The notes under the pieces are model-generated. The model searched no databases. It saw only the letters and a program-made list of their open reading frames with translations, and had not been told where the DNA came from. A stretch of 64,000 nucleotides of DNA from Larix kaempferi (Eukaryota > Streptophyta > Pinopsida > Pinales > Pinaceae): assembly GCA_027924585.1 (NCBI GenBank), contig BSBM01001067.1:1180001-1244000 (forward strand), given 5' to 3'. A program made the position numbers and the translations under genes. Below, in pieces: positions 24,133 to 35,148 of this stretch (its first letter is position 1; each line of letters starts with the position of its first letter).

Positions 24133-25400
24133 TCAATGCCCAGGCAAGGGAAAGCAAATAAGCATAAGGGATGTCGATCTCGTCTTAACGATTTGAGATC
24201 TTGTCCTCATCGAAAAGGGAGAGGGGTGGAGTAGGTCGATTGATGGATGGTCAAGCTTGGTTCGAAGGATCGTCAAGTTTCCTTGGTACTGTGAATTCTT
24301 TAATGACCTGGTCTTCTTGATGCAAGGCATCATATTGATTAAGGTGGATTGAGGTATGAGTCAAACTCGAGGGCGTGGGGGGGGGATATCCTTGGACAAT
24401 TGCGACATAGCAGGAATGCGAGGTTTTCGACTGCTGAGGTTTCTTGGAGGAGGTTGACAGCAGTTGCGAAGAGGAGGAAGGGAAGGAAGGAGATGAGGCC
24501 AAGGGAGTCAAAAATATAGGAGGCCCTGGTTGCTTGCTGTTGGAGAGCTTCTTTTTTCCCCACTCATCTTCCTTGTCTATTGAGGTCATGTTGTTTCCCT
24601 GATTCATCTTGCATTTTTTTGCAAGCCGTATTCATGACTCGATTTGCACTTGAACGATAACTATTTGTAGTCTAACTTATGAAGGTGTCTCCAATTATAG
24701 AGGGTGAGAAGCATAACTTCAGAAAGCCCATTTTTAAGATCTACTTTGACATAGATCTTGGCACAAGAGAAAATTATGTCTTTTGGCTCATATTTGTCAA
24801 TGTATTTCCCAAAAGAGTTTCCAATGTCACACAAGGAATCATATACCCAACAATGGAGTGGGAGGTAGGGGAGTATAACCCAGACTGAAAATGTAGAATG
24901 GACGTCCAAATCTGGATCGAAGTCTGGGGTCCATCTGTTTAAGTACATTCCTTTGTTCCCGTAGAAGGGCCATTTTTGAAGATCAAATCTCTTTTTGCTT
25001 TGTGCTTGAAAAGGAAAGCATAAACCCTCGGCCGCAAAAGAAATGGGAGAGTCTACCTTGGATCAACACAACCTAGTTCTTTTGGGCCCAGGTAGCCATA
25101 TTTTTGGGAGATGGCCAAATGCTCGTAAACTGTCTGACTAAACCTTGTTATGAGAGGGCTATTGCCATTGATCGAATATAACTTTGCGATAGAGGAACTT
25201 TAGGAATGCCCTCCAAACGTTTGACAAATTTCATTGATTTGGGGGGGGGAGGATTTCCTTCCTCATGGATCAACTGCATGGACATGTGCAACCTTTTAGC
25301 AACAACATGAGCCTTAACGCCCTGCTTGCAGGTCAAAATGCCATGGCTTCTGCCAATTTTTTTTTGCTCAATCGTAATCCTTCGTCTTGCTGCAACTAAC
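24133..25400 (-). pseudogene. LINE ORF1 remnant
   Basis: Minus-strand segments show the plant LINE ORF1 domain: RLEGIPKVPLSQSYIRSMAI (25,336-25,148), then VVLIQGRLSHFFCGRGF across a stop, then YLNRWTPDFDPDLDVHSTFS and VWVILPYLPLHCW with ISNSFGK-like and AKIYVKVDLKNGL blocks (24,948-24,661). A damaged CCHC knuckle (FKCKSSHEYG) lies near 24,650. A Pro/Ser-rich tail follows in another frame (24,607-24,251). Stops and frameshifts break it. No ORF2 was seen nearby, so this is an isolated fragment. Confidence 0.75.
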
Positions 25401-26440
25401 TGTGCATATTATTGCAACACAGATTACTGTAAATCCTTGTGTAGATTGTTGCGATCTCCTGTGCCCTCTTTCTGTTTGAGTTGAAATTCTCCTTTCTATT
25501 ACTCATGTTATCATTAGCTTTATTTTTACTATTTTTCTTAACATTAATAGTAACTTGATATGTGCTTTTTAAAGCCTTACTATAATGAAATGTTTACCCC
25601 TTGATTAAGAACTTTCAACCACGACTTTATTGGATTTTATAGTTATTAATTTCGTGCTAAGTGCATGACAAGTGATATCATTATGGATTTTGGTATTTTG
25701 CTATACCACTTGTACGTTCCTAACACAACTTTAACAGAAAAATTCATTTGAGTGACTGTAATGTCAAAAGCAATAACATAAATAAAGACAACAACAACAT
25801 AAATAATACTAGATTCTCTTTGACTCTCTTGATCCCATTGGGGTTAGGCTCCATAATTAGAGCTGACAATTTACCCCGTTTACCATCTATGTATCATGGG
25901 GAAGTACCCAGAGAGTTGGTTTTCCATAAGGTTGTTCCTTGGAAAAGAAGGGTAATAACACATGTTCATGATCAACCAACAACATTGTATTATAAGATCA
26001 ATAATGAACTCCTATGGTATGGTCTCACCGTACAAATATCCTTACAAAAAGATAAATTTGATGACTCCTTTGAGAAGAACCTTGAAACACATAACAATTC
26101 TAAAATGCTTTTTAGAAAACAAAATAAGCATATTTATACTTTATTTGGGACATCCAAAAGCCAAAAAAACATAATTATTGGTTTTGTCAAAATACTTTAA
26201 TAAGCACCGTGACTCTTATCTACCATACATGATGACCTATCTTTTACGAGGCAACAACTTTCACAAAAATATGTCATATTATATGTTAATGGAATCATTT
26301 CGTAATAAACTTTATAACAATTACATTAATATGATTAATATGATGACTTTTGATTTACAAGAAAATAAATTAACCAGCCTAGATCCAAATCCTAGGCTCT
26401 ATCAAGCGCCGAGAGAGATCAAATCTCCCAAGGTGCAAAC
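25401..26440. other. No recognised gene; one 150-codon open frame
   Basis: The plus-strand frame 25,748-26,200 begins with ATG (Asn-rich start, then LTLLIPLGLGSIIRADNLPR). I cannot place it in a family. The next frame, 26,178-26,450, is also open, so an old frameshifted pseudogene is possible. An alternative is chance opening in AT-rich DNA. Confidence 0.3.
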
Positions 26441-26499
26441 CTCTCCTTAAATAGCTCCTTGAGTGCAATACCTGAGCCAGCTAATCCTAAACTCTAAAG

Positions 26500-26870
26500 T
26501 CTTTAGTTTAAGTCTCATATTTACTTTTTACATTGTATTATTCTTTTTTGTTTATGGCCGACATAATATTTATTACTTTTTACTTTGTATTATTTTGTTA
26601 TTGACAAACACTCGACAAACACTCTAAGTCTCATATTTACTTTTTACTTTGTATTAAAAGTAAAAAGTAAAGTCTCTAGTTTAAGTCTCATATTTACATT
26701 TTACTTTGTATTATTCTTTTTTGTTTATGGCCGACATAATATTTACCACCTAATCCTAAGCTCTAAAGTCTCTAGTTTAAGTCTCATATTTACTTTTTAC
26801 TTTGTATTATTCTTTTTTTTTTTACTTTGTATTATTTTGTTACTCGACAAACACTCTACTCACAAGATCT
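26500..26870. repeat. Tandem repeats containing TAAGTCTCATATTTAC, with a perfect hairpin
   Basis: The word TAAGTCTCATATTTACTTTT occurs at about 26,511, 26,624, 26,682 and 26,779, usually followed by TTTGTATTATTCTTTTTTG and twice by GTTTATGGCCGACATAATAT. At 26,638-26,669, TACTTTTTACTTT and AAAGTAAAAAGTA form a 13-bp perfect stem with a 6-nt loop. Confidence 0.75.
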
Positions 26871-28424
26871 CCCCCATACTGGGCTGTAGAGCGCCTCTCG
26901 GCGCAATAGCAAGACATATGACTCATATGCTAAGTATATTTTGTGTTTTTTGACATCCTATATGTCATGCTCATTGGGTTTTCTTATAGGCACCATTGAA
27001 GTCAAGCTTAAATCTTTGGGGATTTAAGTTTCTTCCATTGGACACATGGAGGAATATTAACACTTTTGTTTTCACCATTAACGATTTAGGCTGGACAATA
27101 TTAATTTGGAAGCTCAAAGTTATGGCAATATTTCAATGTACAATATGGAAGCTTACATCCTAAACATGCTTAGTTGGAGGCCGAACTAGAAGAAGCACAC
27201 AATACCATTTCAAGACGAGAGAAAGAATTAGAGCAAGCAACCTTGTAGTTAAAACTTGGTAACAAACCATGATGAATTTTAAAGTCGAATAAATAAAATA
27301 ACTTAACAAAAACACCCTTGTATGTTACTGATTATAACATAATGAATGAATAACATAGTGACTATATTTCCACAACATTTCTAACTTCTCATAATTGTGA
27401 AAACTGGTGATCCATTTATTGTATCAAATGTTCAAATGGCTCTTAATTGTTCTTTCAATTTTACTCCCACTCTGAGTAAATGACATCGGGATTAGGCTGG
27501 ACGCCTATTTCTTGTAAGGGGGTGGGGTAGAGTTCAGTGTAAAATGCAAACAAAGAACAGTTGGGGAACATTTATGAAGACAAAAGACTTCAGTATGTGA
27601 TCACGGATCGGAAATAATATAGAATAAGGTGGACTTAAAGTTTAAGAAAGATGGGAAGGAATAAATAAAGTTTAGAGGTCGTTATTGGTACTAACAATAA
27701 ACTAAGTTAAAAGCAAAACAGAAAAGGGAAGGGAAGGGAGGGAGGGGGCTGGCCGGTAACTGGTATAATCCATCATATCGATTGCGTTGATGATGGTGAG
27801 GAGGAGGAGGAAATGGGGGTAATTTGTCCTTTAATTCTTCTTCGTAACGCCCATTTCCTCTTCCGTGGAATCTGATTTATTCGTTCAATCTGTAGATTAT
27901 GAAGAAATAGGGCCACTGGACGCGAATTATTACGTGATAGCCGTGGATCCATTCTGCTCGTGCCGTATCAGACCGTTGGACGCTCGATCTATAGGGGTTC
28001 AGGTATCCAGTTACTGTCTTTTAAACCCATATTTGCTTTTAGGGTTAAGATCTGCTGCAATGCCTGATAGTGCCGAATAGAGATATCAAGAAACTCGAAT
28101 TGAATTGTCCAATTTTCGAACTTTTTCAACCAGATTCAAAATTTATAATTTTGTTGAGAAAATATTTGAAGTGTGTAATTTGATCAAAACCCTTATTACC
28201 AGAACAGTGAACACAGGGAGTTATTTACAATCTTGGTTGTTGGAAATGTTAAAACGGTTGGGATTTTCGAGAATTGCTCCCAAATAAATGTTTAGTGCAC
28301 TTTATTATCTGTCAAAGTGGTGCTTCTTATGTCCAGATCTATGAATTATTTGAATGATCTTATTTTTAGATGTGTGGATTTGTCGACAATTTATTTAAAG
28401 TAAGAAATGCAGTCTGGTCTGGAT
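26871..28424. other. Mostly empty; weak first-exon candidate at 27,865-28,002 (+)
   Basis: From about 27,720 the sequence is GC-richer, with a purine run (GGGAAGGGAGGGAGGGGG) and a frame reading SDLFVQSVDYEEIGPLDANY. It ends at CAG|GTATCC (28,002/28,003), a good donor site. No in-frame ATG precedes it and no matching second exon is visible. I do not recognise the peptide. An inverted GCGCCGAGAG (26,407-26,416) recurs as CTCTCGGCGC near 26,895. Confidence 0.3.
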
Positions 28425-28958
28425 GTAAGAAGCACCACTTGGGTTAACTCAAGTGGTCATGAATGAGACGTGATATCTCCTTCAAGTTGGAGAGGTTACG
28501 TTTGACTCACGTGATCACCTTGGGGCTAGGTGTTTGGAACTTACGTACCCACAATATTACTTAGAGTTTTCCACTAGGTGTTCCTTGGATTATTAGAGTT
28601 TTCCAAGGAACACCTAATGGAAAACTCTATCATCTGTACCTAAGTTCCAAACACCTACCCCCAAGGTGATCAAGTGAGTCAAACCTGTGACCTCTCAAAC
28701 TTGAAGGAGAGATCACGTCTCACTCATGACCGCTTGAGTTAACCATATATATATATAATCCAAGGAACACTATGAACACCTAGTTGAATATATATATATA
28801 ATCCAAGGAACACCTAGTGGAAAACTCTACTATCGTCGATACCTAAGTTCCAAACACCTAGTCCCAAGGTGATCAAGTGAATCAAACCCGTGACCTCTCC
28901 AACTTGAAGGAGAGATGACGTCTCACTCATGACCACTTGAGTTAACCCAAGTGGTTCT

Positions 28959-28962
<4 letters not shown>
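28425..28962. repeat. Fold-back group of three SINE-like copies
   Basis: The unit begins AAGAAGCACCACTTGGGTTA on the plus strand, has an A-box-like TTAACTCAAGTGG and a B-box-like GGTTTGACTC, and continues through AGGTGTTTGGAACTTA to TTCCACTAGGTGTTCCTTGG. Copy 1 (28,425-28,586) is on the plus strand. Copies 2 (about 28,601-28,742) and 3 (about 28,798-28,961) are on the minus strand. Copies 1 and 2 are separated by about 14 nt, so a transcript could fold into a hairpin of about 150 bp. AT runs separate copies 2 and 3. Confidence 0.8.

Positions 28963-28963
<1 letters not shown>

Positions 28964-29003
<40 letters not shown>
28964..29003. repeat. (TA)n microsatellite
   Basis: About 20 uninterrupted TA units directly follow the third fold-back copy. 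Confidence 0.97.
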
Positions 29004-29004
<1 letters not shown>

Positions 29005-29005
<1 letters not shown>

Positions 29006-29276
29006 CAAAGGGTTGTTAGTTCAATTGGTTGTCACCAGTGTTGCTAGGCATTTGGCTAGTTCTGTGCTGGTTGGCTAGTGCCTGGTTCACGCCTGTGTCG
29101 TATTAATCTACATTGATGGGTTTACGAGGGATGCCACCTCGAATTTGGGGAAGCATTAGGGGGGGGTAGCTTAGTTGTTTGTCACCAATTTTGGTAGGCA
29201 TTTGGCTAGTTCCGTGTAATCTAGTGAGTGTCTGGTTCAAATATCTACAAATGTGGGGAAGCATCCCTTTGGTTAC
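29005..29276 (+). repeat. Two adjacent tRNA-like SINE copies, second split by the LTR element
   Basis: The first copy (about 29,005-29,155) has an A-box-like TAGTTCAATTGG and TGGTTCACGCC downstream. The second (from about 29,160) has TAGCTTAGTTGT and TGGTTCAAATA. Both share GTAGGCATTTGGCTAGTTC or a close variant. The second copy is interrupted at GTTAC by the 18.9-kb LTR element and resumes at 48,174 with CTCGTGAGG and TTGGTTCAAATCCCC, a strong B-box-like sequence. They do not fold as intact tRNAs. Confidence 0.65.
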
Positions 29277-30762
29277 TGTTGGTGACCCTATATGCTAATT
29301 AATTACAACCAACACACAGGATGCTCAATATAAATTGTCAACCCAGGGAAGTCTTTTATTTCAATGGCAATACGCACAGTCTATGCATAAACATTTCAAG
29401 TAGCTGATTGAGTAAAATAGAGATAAACTATCCTACCTATCTGCTTAGCCAAACTCATTCCATAAATAAAACTAATCTAACTTATACATCTAGGAATTCA
29501 AAATACAATTACCTTCCTATAGATATCAACCCAGCAGTTACTGATTTAAGAATGAAGATGAACTAGATTACTTTTGCAAGAAGTTAAATCCTATAATTAT
29601 CAAACTACAGTATTCAATCTCTACCAAACTGATTCATCTAGCAGCTACTGTAACTCAATCACAATTTGTCTAATCTAATGAATTCAGGAAAGATACAACA
29701 GCAACCAGAAACTAAGAATAAGCTTGAACTCTAATTTGATTAATATTGGAAATCCAAGAAAGCATAAATGACTGAAAGGAATTGAAGCTGAGCTTGGCTG
29801 TAACAGCTAATTCTAACACACCATGCATCAAATAAACTATCCTACACAGTCGATTGTCACACCACGCAGTTGCAGCTATTCAGGATGCAATGATAAAGTA
29901 CTAGGAAAGAATGCAATTATAAAGTCTCTGTTGCAGCTAACAGTAATACGCCTAATGTGATTCCACACCACACAATAGGAAATAAATTAAACTACCTACT
30001 TAACTCGGCAATCTCTGTGAGAAGGCGGGCCCTGGCCTTCTAACAGAGATGCTGTGAACTACCACAAATTAAGACACAAAAATATGAAGAACTCTGCTCT
30101 TTATTAACGATGGCAATCCACAGTCTTAGCTCTCTGTTACAGCCCGTACAAAATGATAATTAACCAACCCCAGACACTGAAAGCCTTCCCATATTTATAC
30201 ATGCAAAGTACAGTTCGTGATCCACTAATTTCGCGCAACAATGAAGATCTCTGATCTTCATGCTGTGGAGTTACAACTGAACTGTTACAGCCATATTGAA
30301 TAAGGCCGTTGGATATGAAGGATGTTGTTACTCTGGCAGTCAATGGATCAATGGATTAACCAATTGGGAGGCGTCCTGTTTGTTGCAGCATGCTCTCTTT
30401 CAACAAAGTCTTGTTACAACTTCACGTGGAAAGGTGCGCTGTCCCTTTGAATATGAGGAATTAAATTTGAAGAGTAACAACTGGCACCACGTGTGATTCT
30501 TTCCCAAGGCATTGCAGTTGATACACCTATGCTTTGATCTTGACTTAATGAAATCAACACAAGTTAGCATAAATCAAAGGCTAGAATTCATAACCATAGC
30601 AATCTTAGGCATTAAATAAATGAAGCAATAATGAATTATAATCTGTCAGGATTCTTGATTGATCTGGAAGAAAGGCATATATATGGTTCATGGAAATAGG
30701 GTGTAACAGGGCAAAAAGATGTAATAAGTATGGTAAAAAAGGGGCAATTTTAGGGCCCAACA
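29277..30762 (-). repeat. 3' LTR of the Athila-like element
   Basis: 1,486 bp, starting TGTTGGTGACCC and ending GGGCCCAACA on the plus strand. It is the downstream LTR because pol is on the minus strand and the polypurine tract abuts its 30,762 end. Its outer (29,277) end differs from the other copy at two of the first eight bases. Confidence 0.95.
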
Positions 30763-30771
30763 TCTCCCCCC
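30763..30771 (-). promoter_or_regulatory. Polypurine tract of the Athila-like element
   Basis: GGGGGGAGA on the minus strand lies directly before the 3' LTR (TGTTGGGCCC). It is the expected plus-strand primer for reverse transcription. A small TCCT-loop hairpin lies 12 nt away at 30,784-30,797. Confidence 0.85.
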
Positions 30772-31213
30772 AACTATCCATTAGCATGTCCTCATGCAAC
30801 AGTCGATTAGTCCGAATTTCAATCTGGTCCTCATTCATATTGTGCAGATGAGTTGAAGGGGATAGCAGGCTCCTGACCTGCGCCCCAAGATTTCAATACA
30901 AACAAGAGTAACAGTTTCTCCTTTCGACACTTTTATAGTAGCCTCTGTCTATCTTTCAGCTTTGACAATTAATCATTGGAGACGCTGGTTCTTGTGTAAC
31001 AGCATCCCTCTATCCTCAACAACTTCAGTCTATGTTGGAATTCAACAGATTTTTTCAATAGTGTTGGTTCTTATGTAACAACATCTTTCCCTTGTATCCC
31101 AACATCTTCTAACTGAGTTGCATTTCCAATCCACTTTTCAAGGACGCTGGTTCTTGTGTAACATCGTTCTGTTTCTTGATTCTTTTTAGCCTGTCGAGTT
31201 TGATTCAATGCCC
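30772..31213 (-). repeat. 3' untranslated region with three degenerate repeats
   Basis: GCTGGTTCTTGTGTAACA or a close variant occurs at about 30,981, 31,063 and 31,144 (plus-strand reading), roughly 80 bp apart. The rest shows nothing codable. The hairpin near the polypurine tract is listed separately. Confidence 0.6.
30784..30797 (-). promoter_or_regulatory. TCCT-loop hairpin next to the polypurine tract (Athila-like element)
   Basis: Plus strand GCATG-TCCT-CATGC: a 5-bp stem with a loop reading AGGA in the sense orientation, 12 nt from the polypurine tract. Comparable hairpins lie in the same place in two other elements of this window. Confidence 0.6.
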
Positions 31214-32649
31214 TCAAAACGATGGGACCGGGCCCAAGAATAGTTCCTTTGATTGTTTTACTCCTACAGATCTTTGTACCGCTAAGTCCAGCATTGTAAC
31301 TTTATGCCCTGCCGAATTAAATATGTCTCCACATTCCGGGCATATCATTTCTTTCTGTCCTTCATTCCCCAAAACGGAAGATAAATTCTCCACCTGGTCT
31401 GCAGCCTCTACCATTGTATTCCCATACTTCCTTGCCTGTTTCCTGCATGTTTCCTTCCATCTCTCTAATTCTTTGCGAAGCATTTGCACCTCCTCCTTTA
31501 GTAGCTCATTTTAAAAAAGAAGCTTCTCTATTTGAGGTTCCTCTACACTAGGTTCTTGTGTATCAGCAGGTGGTCGAGGTTTTAAGATGTGAATTCCAAT
31601 ATTTGCCTCGACCGAGTGACCCGCTTCTGTTGCAGTAACAGTTTTGATTCTTCTCTTTTTCGCTGGGCTGGACGTCTGGCCCTTGCTCATTAGCCCTTCC
31701 TTTCTCCTTTGAAACAGAGAAACTCTTATCACTTCAAAAACAGGGCCGAATCCCTCCTCTTGAATTAAAGTTCTTCTTATCTCAGGGAGGATTCAACATT
31801 CAGAATTTCTAGGCCGCTTCCTGCCACTACTTTTGCTTGATATTCCTCTTCTGCTATTTCAGTTTTAGCTGCTCCACTTTCAGCCTTCTTTATATCTATC
31901 TCCTCTTCATCCTCCAATCGAACTTCTGGTGTTCCAACCCTCCCCCCAATTGATTTTGAGGAACCCCAATCCTCATCCATTATTTTTAAAGAAAATTCAC
32001 AGGGTACCTCTAGACGAACCAAAAATTGTTCCCATGTCAAATTGTGTTGTGCAAGGGCCCGTAAGACTAATAGTTTAATTAGCCCATGATTTGTGAGGGA
32101 TGATAAGGGGTGTTGAGCACCTCTAGCATAGTAAGCCATGCGTTGCAGAGATTTAAAAAGATAGTATGGCATATTTAACAGCCGGCGATGACGTAAGTGT
32201 GATAGGAGGAAAAATTCATAAATGTAAACAACACTATACCTCCCCTCACATGTGATGTATTTCTTCAGAAAGAGTGCAACTTGGTCCCAAGGACTTGGAA
32301 GGGTCTCCAACACTGTTCCTCTGCCCCGTGGTCGAACACTTTCTCCGGCTGCCAGAAAATCTTCAGTTGCAGTTGGATGATGGCGTTTTCGACTAAACTA
32401 GCACTGCCCGGTTTTGGGCAATCCCGTTACCTCTGCCAGGATTGCCTCTGAAACATCTATCCTTATACCTCGAACCTCTGAATGGGTGCTCGTTAGATTT
32501 TGAGCAAATTCAAGGGCTGTTTCCTCGTGAAAACCATTCAGGCGTTGAAAATAATCTGTCCACCCTGCTTCTTGAAAGATAACAAAGACTTCTCTGTTCT
32601 TATACAGAGATTCTATTGTTAGAAGCTCATATCTCACAGGGATACCCAT
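31214..32649 (-). pseudogene. Third ORF of the Athila-like element (plant transposon protein family)
   Basis: The ATG at 32,649 (MGIPVRYELLTIESLY) opens a frame to 31,777 broken by one TAG at about 32,396-32,398. It carries FQEAGWTDYFQRLNGFHEE, VSEAILAEVTGLP, then SVVYIYEFFLLSHLRHRRL and LTNHGLIKLLVLRALAQH, which resemble the putative plant transposon protein domain found in extra ORFs of Athila/Tat elements. After a frameshift near 31,770 the C-terminal part (to 31,214, one stop near 31,511) has a basic PAKKRRIK motif like a nuclear localisation signal, a charged coiled-coil-like stretch (LRKELERWKETCRKQ) and CPECGDIFNSAGH, which could bind zinc. No membrane segment is visible, so I do not call it envelope-like. 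Confidence 0.7.
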
Positions 32650-32861
32650 GCCGTTGAGCTTCTGCGAAATATTTTAACGAATGCACCAGTTACAGTTTCA
32701 AACGTCGAGTTGACTGCATGTAGACACGGTTGATGGATAGTCGAAGTTTGGATTGAGCATTTTTGGAAAGGTGGCACAGTTAGTTTTGGAATAAAATCCG
32801 TGGCAGGATTATCGCACAAGTCGGGTAGAATGACGGTCATAATCATAAGTACAGGTAACAA

Positions 32862-33903
32862 CTTAAACGTGGTTTTGGTTCAATTGATTGGTTGCAGATA
32901 GATGACAGGGATAAATGACAAATATAACCATTATTGCTTGCGACGTCAATAGATGCCTAATCATGATTATAGTTAGAACCCGTACCTTCAAAATTAATCC
33001 TCAAGCCGTCATTCTGCCATAGCATTATATTTCACAGTCGCATCACTGGTAAAATACGCATGTGCCTCTATGAGTTGGCTATCGTCGATTGGACAGTTGA
33101 TGTCAATCAATAAGAGTGCATGGTGATTGTAGAGCAAGCTTATCACGAGCTGGCGAAGATAAGTCGCAGTCGTAGGGACTAGCAGAGTTCGGCAAAATAT
33201 GGAGGAGTCACTGCTGCAAAAATTGGTAGAATGGACAAAGGTAGCGGAGTTGCAAATGCAAAATTTGGCAGAGATAGACGAGAATCACGGAGTCGCGGCT
33301 GCTGGAAAAAGTTGAAATGGATGAAAATAGCAGAGTATAGTTGCGAAAATTAGTAGAATGGGCACAAGTAGCGAAGTTGCAGCTGTTGGAAAAAGGCGAA
33401 ATGAATGGAAATAGTGGAGTCACAATTGAGAAAATTGGAAGAAATGGGCAAAAGTAGTGGAGTCACAGTTGTTGGCAAAAAGCGAAATGAATGAAAATAG
33501 CGGAGTCACAGCTGCAAAACTTGGCAGAATGGGCAAAAGTAGCGGAGTTGCAGTTGCTGGAGAAAGGCGAAATGAATGGAAATAGCGGAGTTACAGGTGT
33601 GAAAATTGGCAGAATGGGCAAAAGTAGCGGAGTTGCAATTGTTGGAAAAATGGAGTAGCAGGCAAATTTTCAGCTGGCTGCTGAAAGTTGACGAATCATC
33701 CATCTTCTTCAAAGAGCTTATTCGATTAGGAAAGCAAGATAAGGTGCCTACAATCGTCTGGCCCAGTCACGATCGCTGCTCCTCAAATCAATTCTTGTAC
33801 ACAGTTCTTCAAAACCAACCCGATCAAGCATAAAGGAAAAATAGATAAAATCACTGAAAGAAAACAATTATTTATGAACAAATTATGTGTGGAAATTGCA
33901 GTT
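32862..33903 (-). repeat. Non-coding spacer with an 86-bp tandem array
   Basis: Between integrase and the third ORF. At about 33,190-33,660 the block AGAATGGGCAAAAGTAGCGG recurs at about 33,228, 33,354, 33,440, 33,526 and 33,612; the last four are 86 bp apart. Each unit also holds a second, related GGAGTCACAGCTGC block. Tandem repeats in untranslated parts are known for plant gypsy elements. Confidence 0.8.
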
Positions 33904-35146
33904 TTAAAATTTCACCGGGGTTGAGAAAAATCCCTGCCCTGGCGTTAATTGATAGTCTGGATTAGCTGCAACATGTGAAATGAAGGCATTCTTTGAGATC
34001 GGTTTGTGATACAGTCGCAGCCGATGACCATTGGCAAATAATGGTGTCTTGTTTTCATCAATGGTGATCAACCGAACTGTTCCATTATCAAATACTCGAT
34101 CTATCTTATAAGGTCCCAACCAACGGGTACGCAATTTGCCTTTGAAATCCCTCTTAAACCGTGAATCATACAACAGAGCCCAGTCTCCTTCTCGGAAGAC
34201 TTTCTTCTTTATAAATCTATCATGCCATTTAGAGCGCTGCTGTTGGATTAAAGCTGTATGATGCACTGCGGCTATGCGCTTCTCATCCAATTCATTAAGC
34301 TGATTCAGTCGGTTCCTCTGAGCTTATGATAAATCAAGGTTTGCTTCTACCGCTGTCTTCAAAGTCCTGATTTCAAATTCAATTGGGAAAACAACATTCT
34401 TGCCATACACCAATTCATATGGGGAAAAACCAGTGGTGTTGCGCCATGTAGTGCGATAGGCCTACAGCGCCTCTGGAAGTCTCTTAGCCTAATCTTTACG
34501 GTGACTTTTCACTGTTTTTGTTAAAATAGCCTAGATGACCTTGTTTGTACTTTCCACTTGGCCATTGGCCTGTGGATGATATGGCGAGGTTGTTTTGTGC
34601 TGAATGTGAAACTTTTGTAACAAGGCTTCCAGTTTGTGAGACACGAACTGTGGTCCACCATCTGTAACGATTTCCTTGGGTACTCCAAACCGAGTAAAAT
34701 TCTCTTCATACAGGAAATCAATTACAACCTGACCATTAGCTTTGGCCAAGGCTGCAGCTTCCACCCATTTGGTCATGTAATCTGTGCAAACCAAGATGTG
34801 AACTTTCTGTTTTGAGGGAGGGTTGATAGGCCCTGTGAAATCCAGAGCCCATCTATCAAAAGGTTCAATCACGAGTTGTGGCTGAAGAGGCATTTCATCT
34901 AATCTGTTGGGCTGGCCCATCCTTTGGCAGCTATCACACGTCTGTACATACTTCTTCGCATCCCTGAACAATGCAGGCCATAAATAACCCATTCTTAAAA
35001 CCTTATGACCTGTCCTTTTGTCAGCAAAATGCCCCCCACAAGGCTCATCATGGCAAGCTTTTAGGATACTGAAGATTTCATCTTCTCTTACACATCTTCT
35101 GATTTCTAAGTCAAGCCCTGTGTAGAAAAGATGTCCATCGATCCAG
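33904..35146 (-). pseudogene. Athila-like integrase, several stops
   Basis: Same frame as RT. The zinc-binding region contains HDEPCGGHFADKRTGHK (near 35,040) and CDSCQRMGQ. The catalytic core has Asp in RWALDFTGPI, Asp in VTDGGPQFV and Glu in NGQVESTNKV. Four further stops follow, near 34,530, 34,490, 34,462 and 34,325; at least two replace Trp and one Gln. The C-terminal segment includes WLGPYKIDRVFDNGTVRLI and ends at a stop at 33,904. Integrase would insert the element's cDNA with a 5-bp staggered cut, matching the observed target duplication. Confidence 0.9.
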
Positions 35147-35148
35147 CA

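Noticed and set aside
26407-26905. DNA transposon bounded by inverted GCGCCGAGAG
   Set aside because: Only 10 bp match, no target duplication and no similarity beyond the core.
29005-29276. Functional tRNA genes
   Set aside because: A- and B-box-like words are present but acceptor and anticodon arms do not pair.
31176-31514. Plus-strand 112-codon ORF
   Set aside because: Antisense shadow of the third ORF of the Athila-like element.
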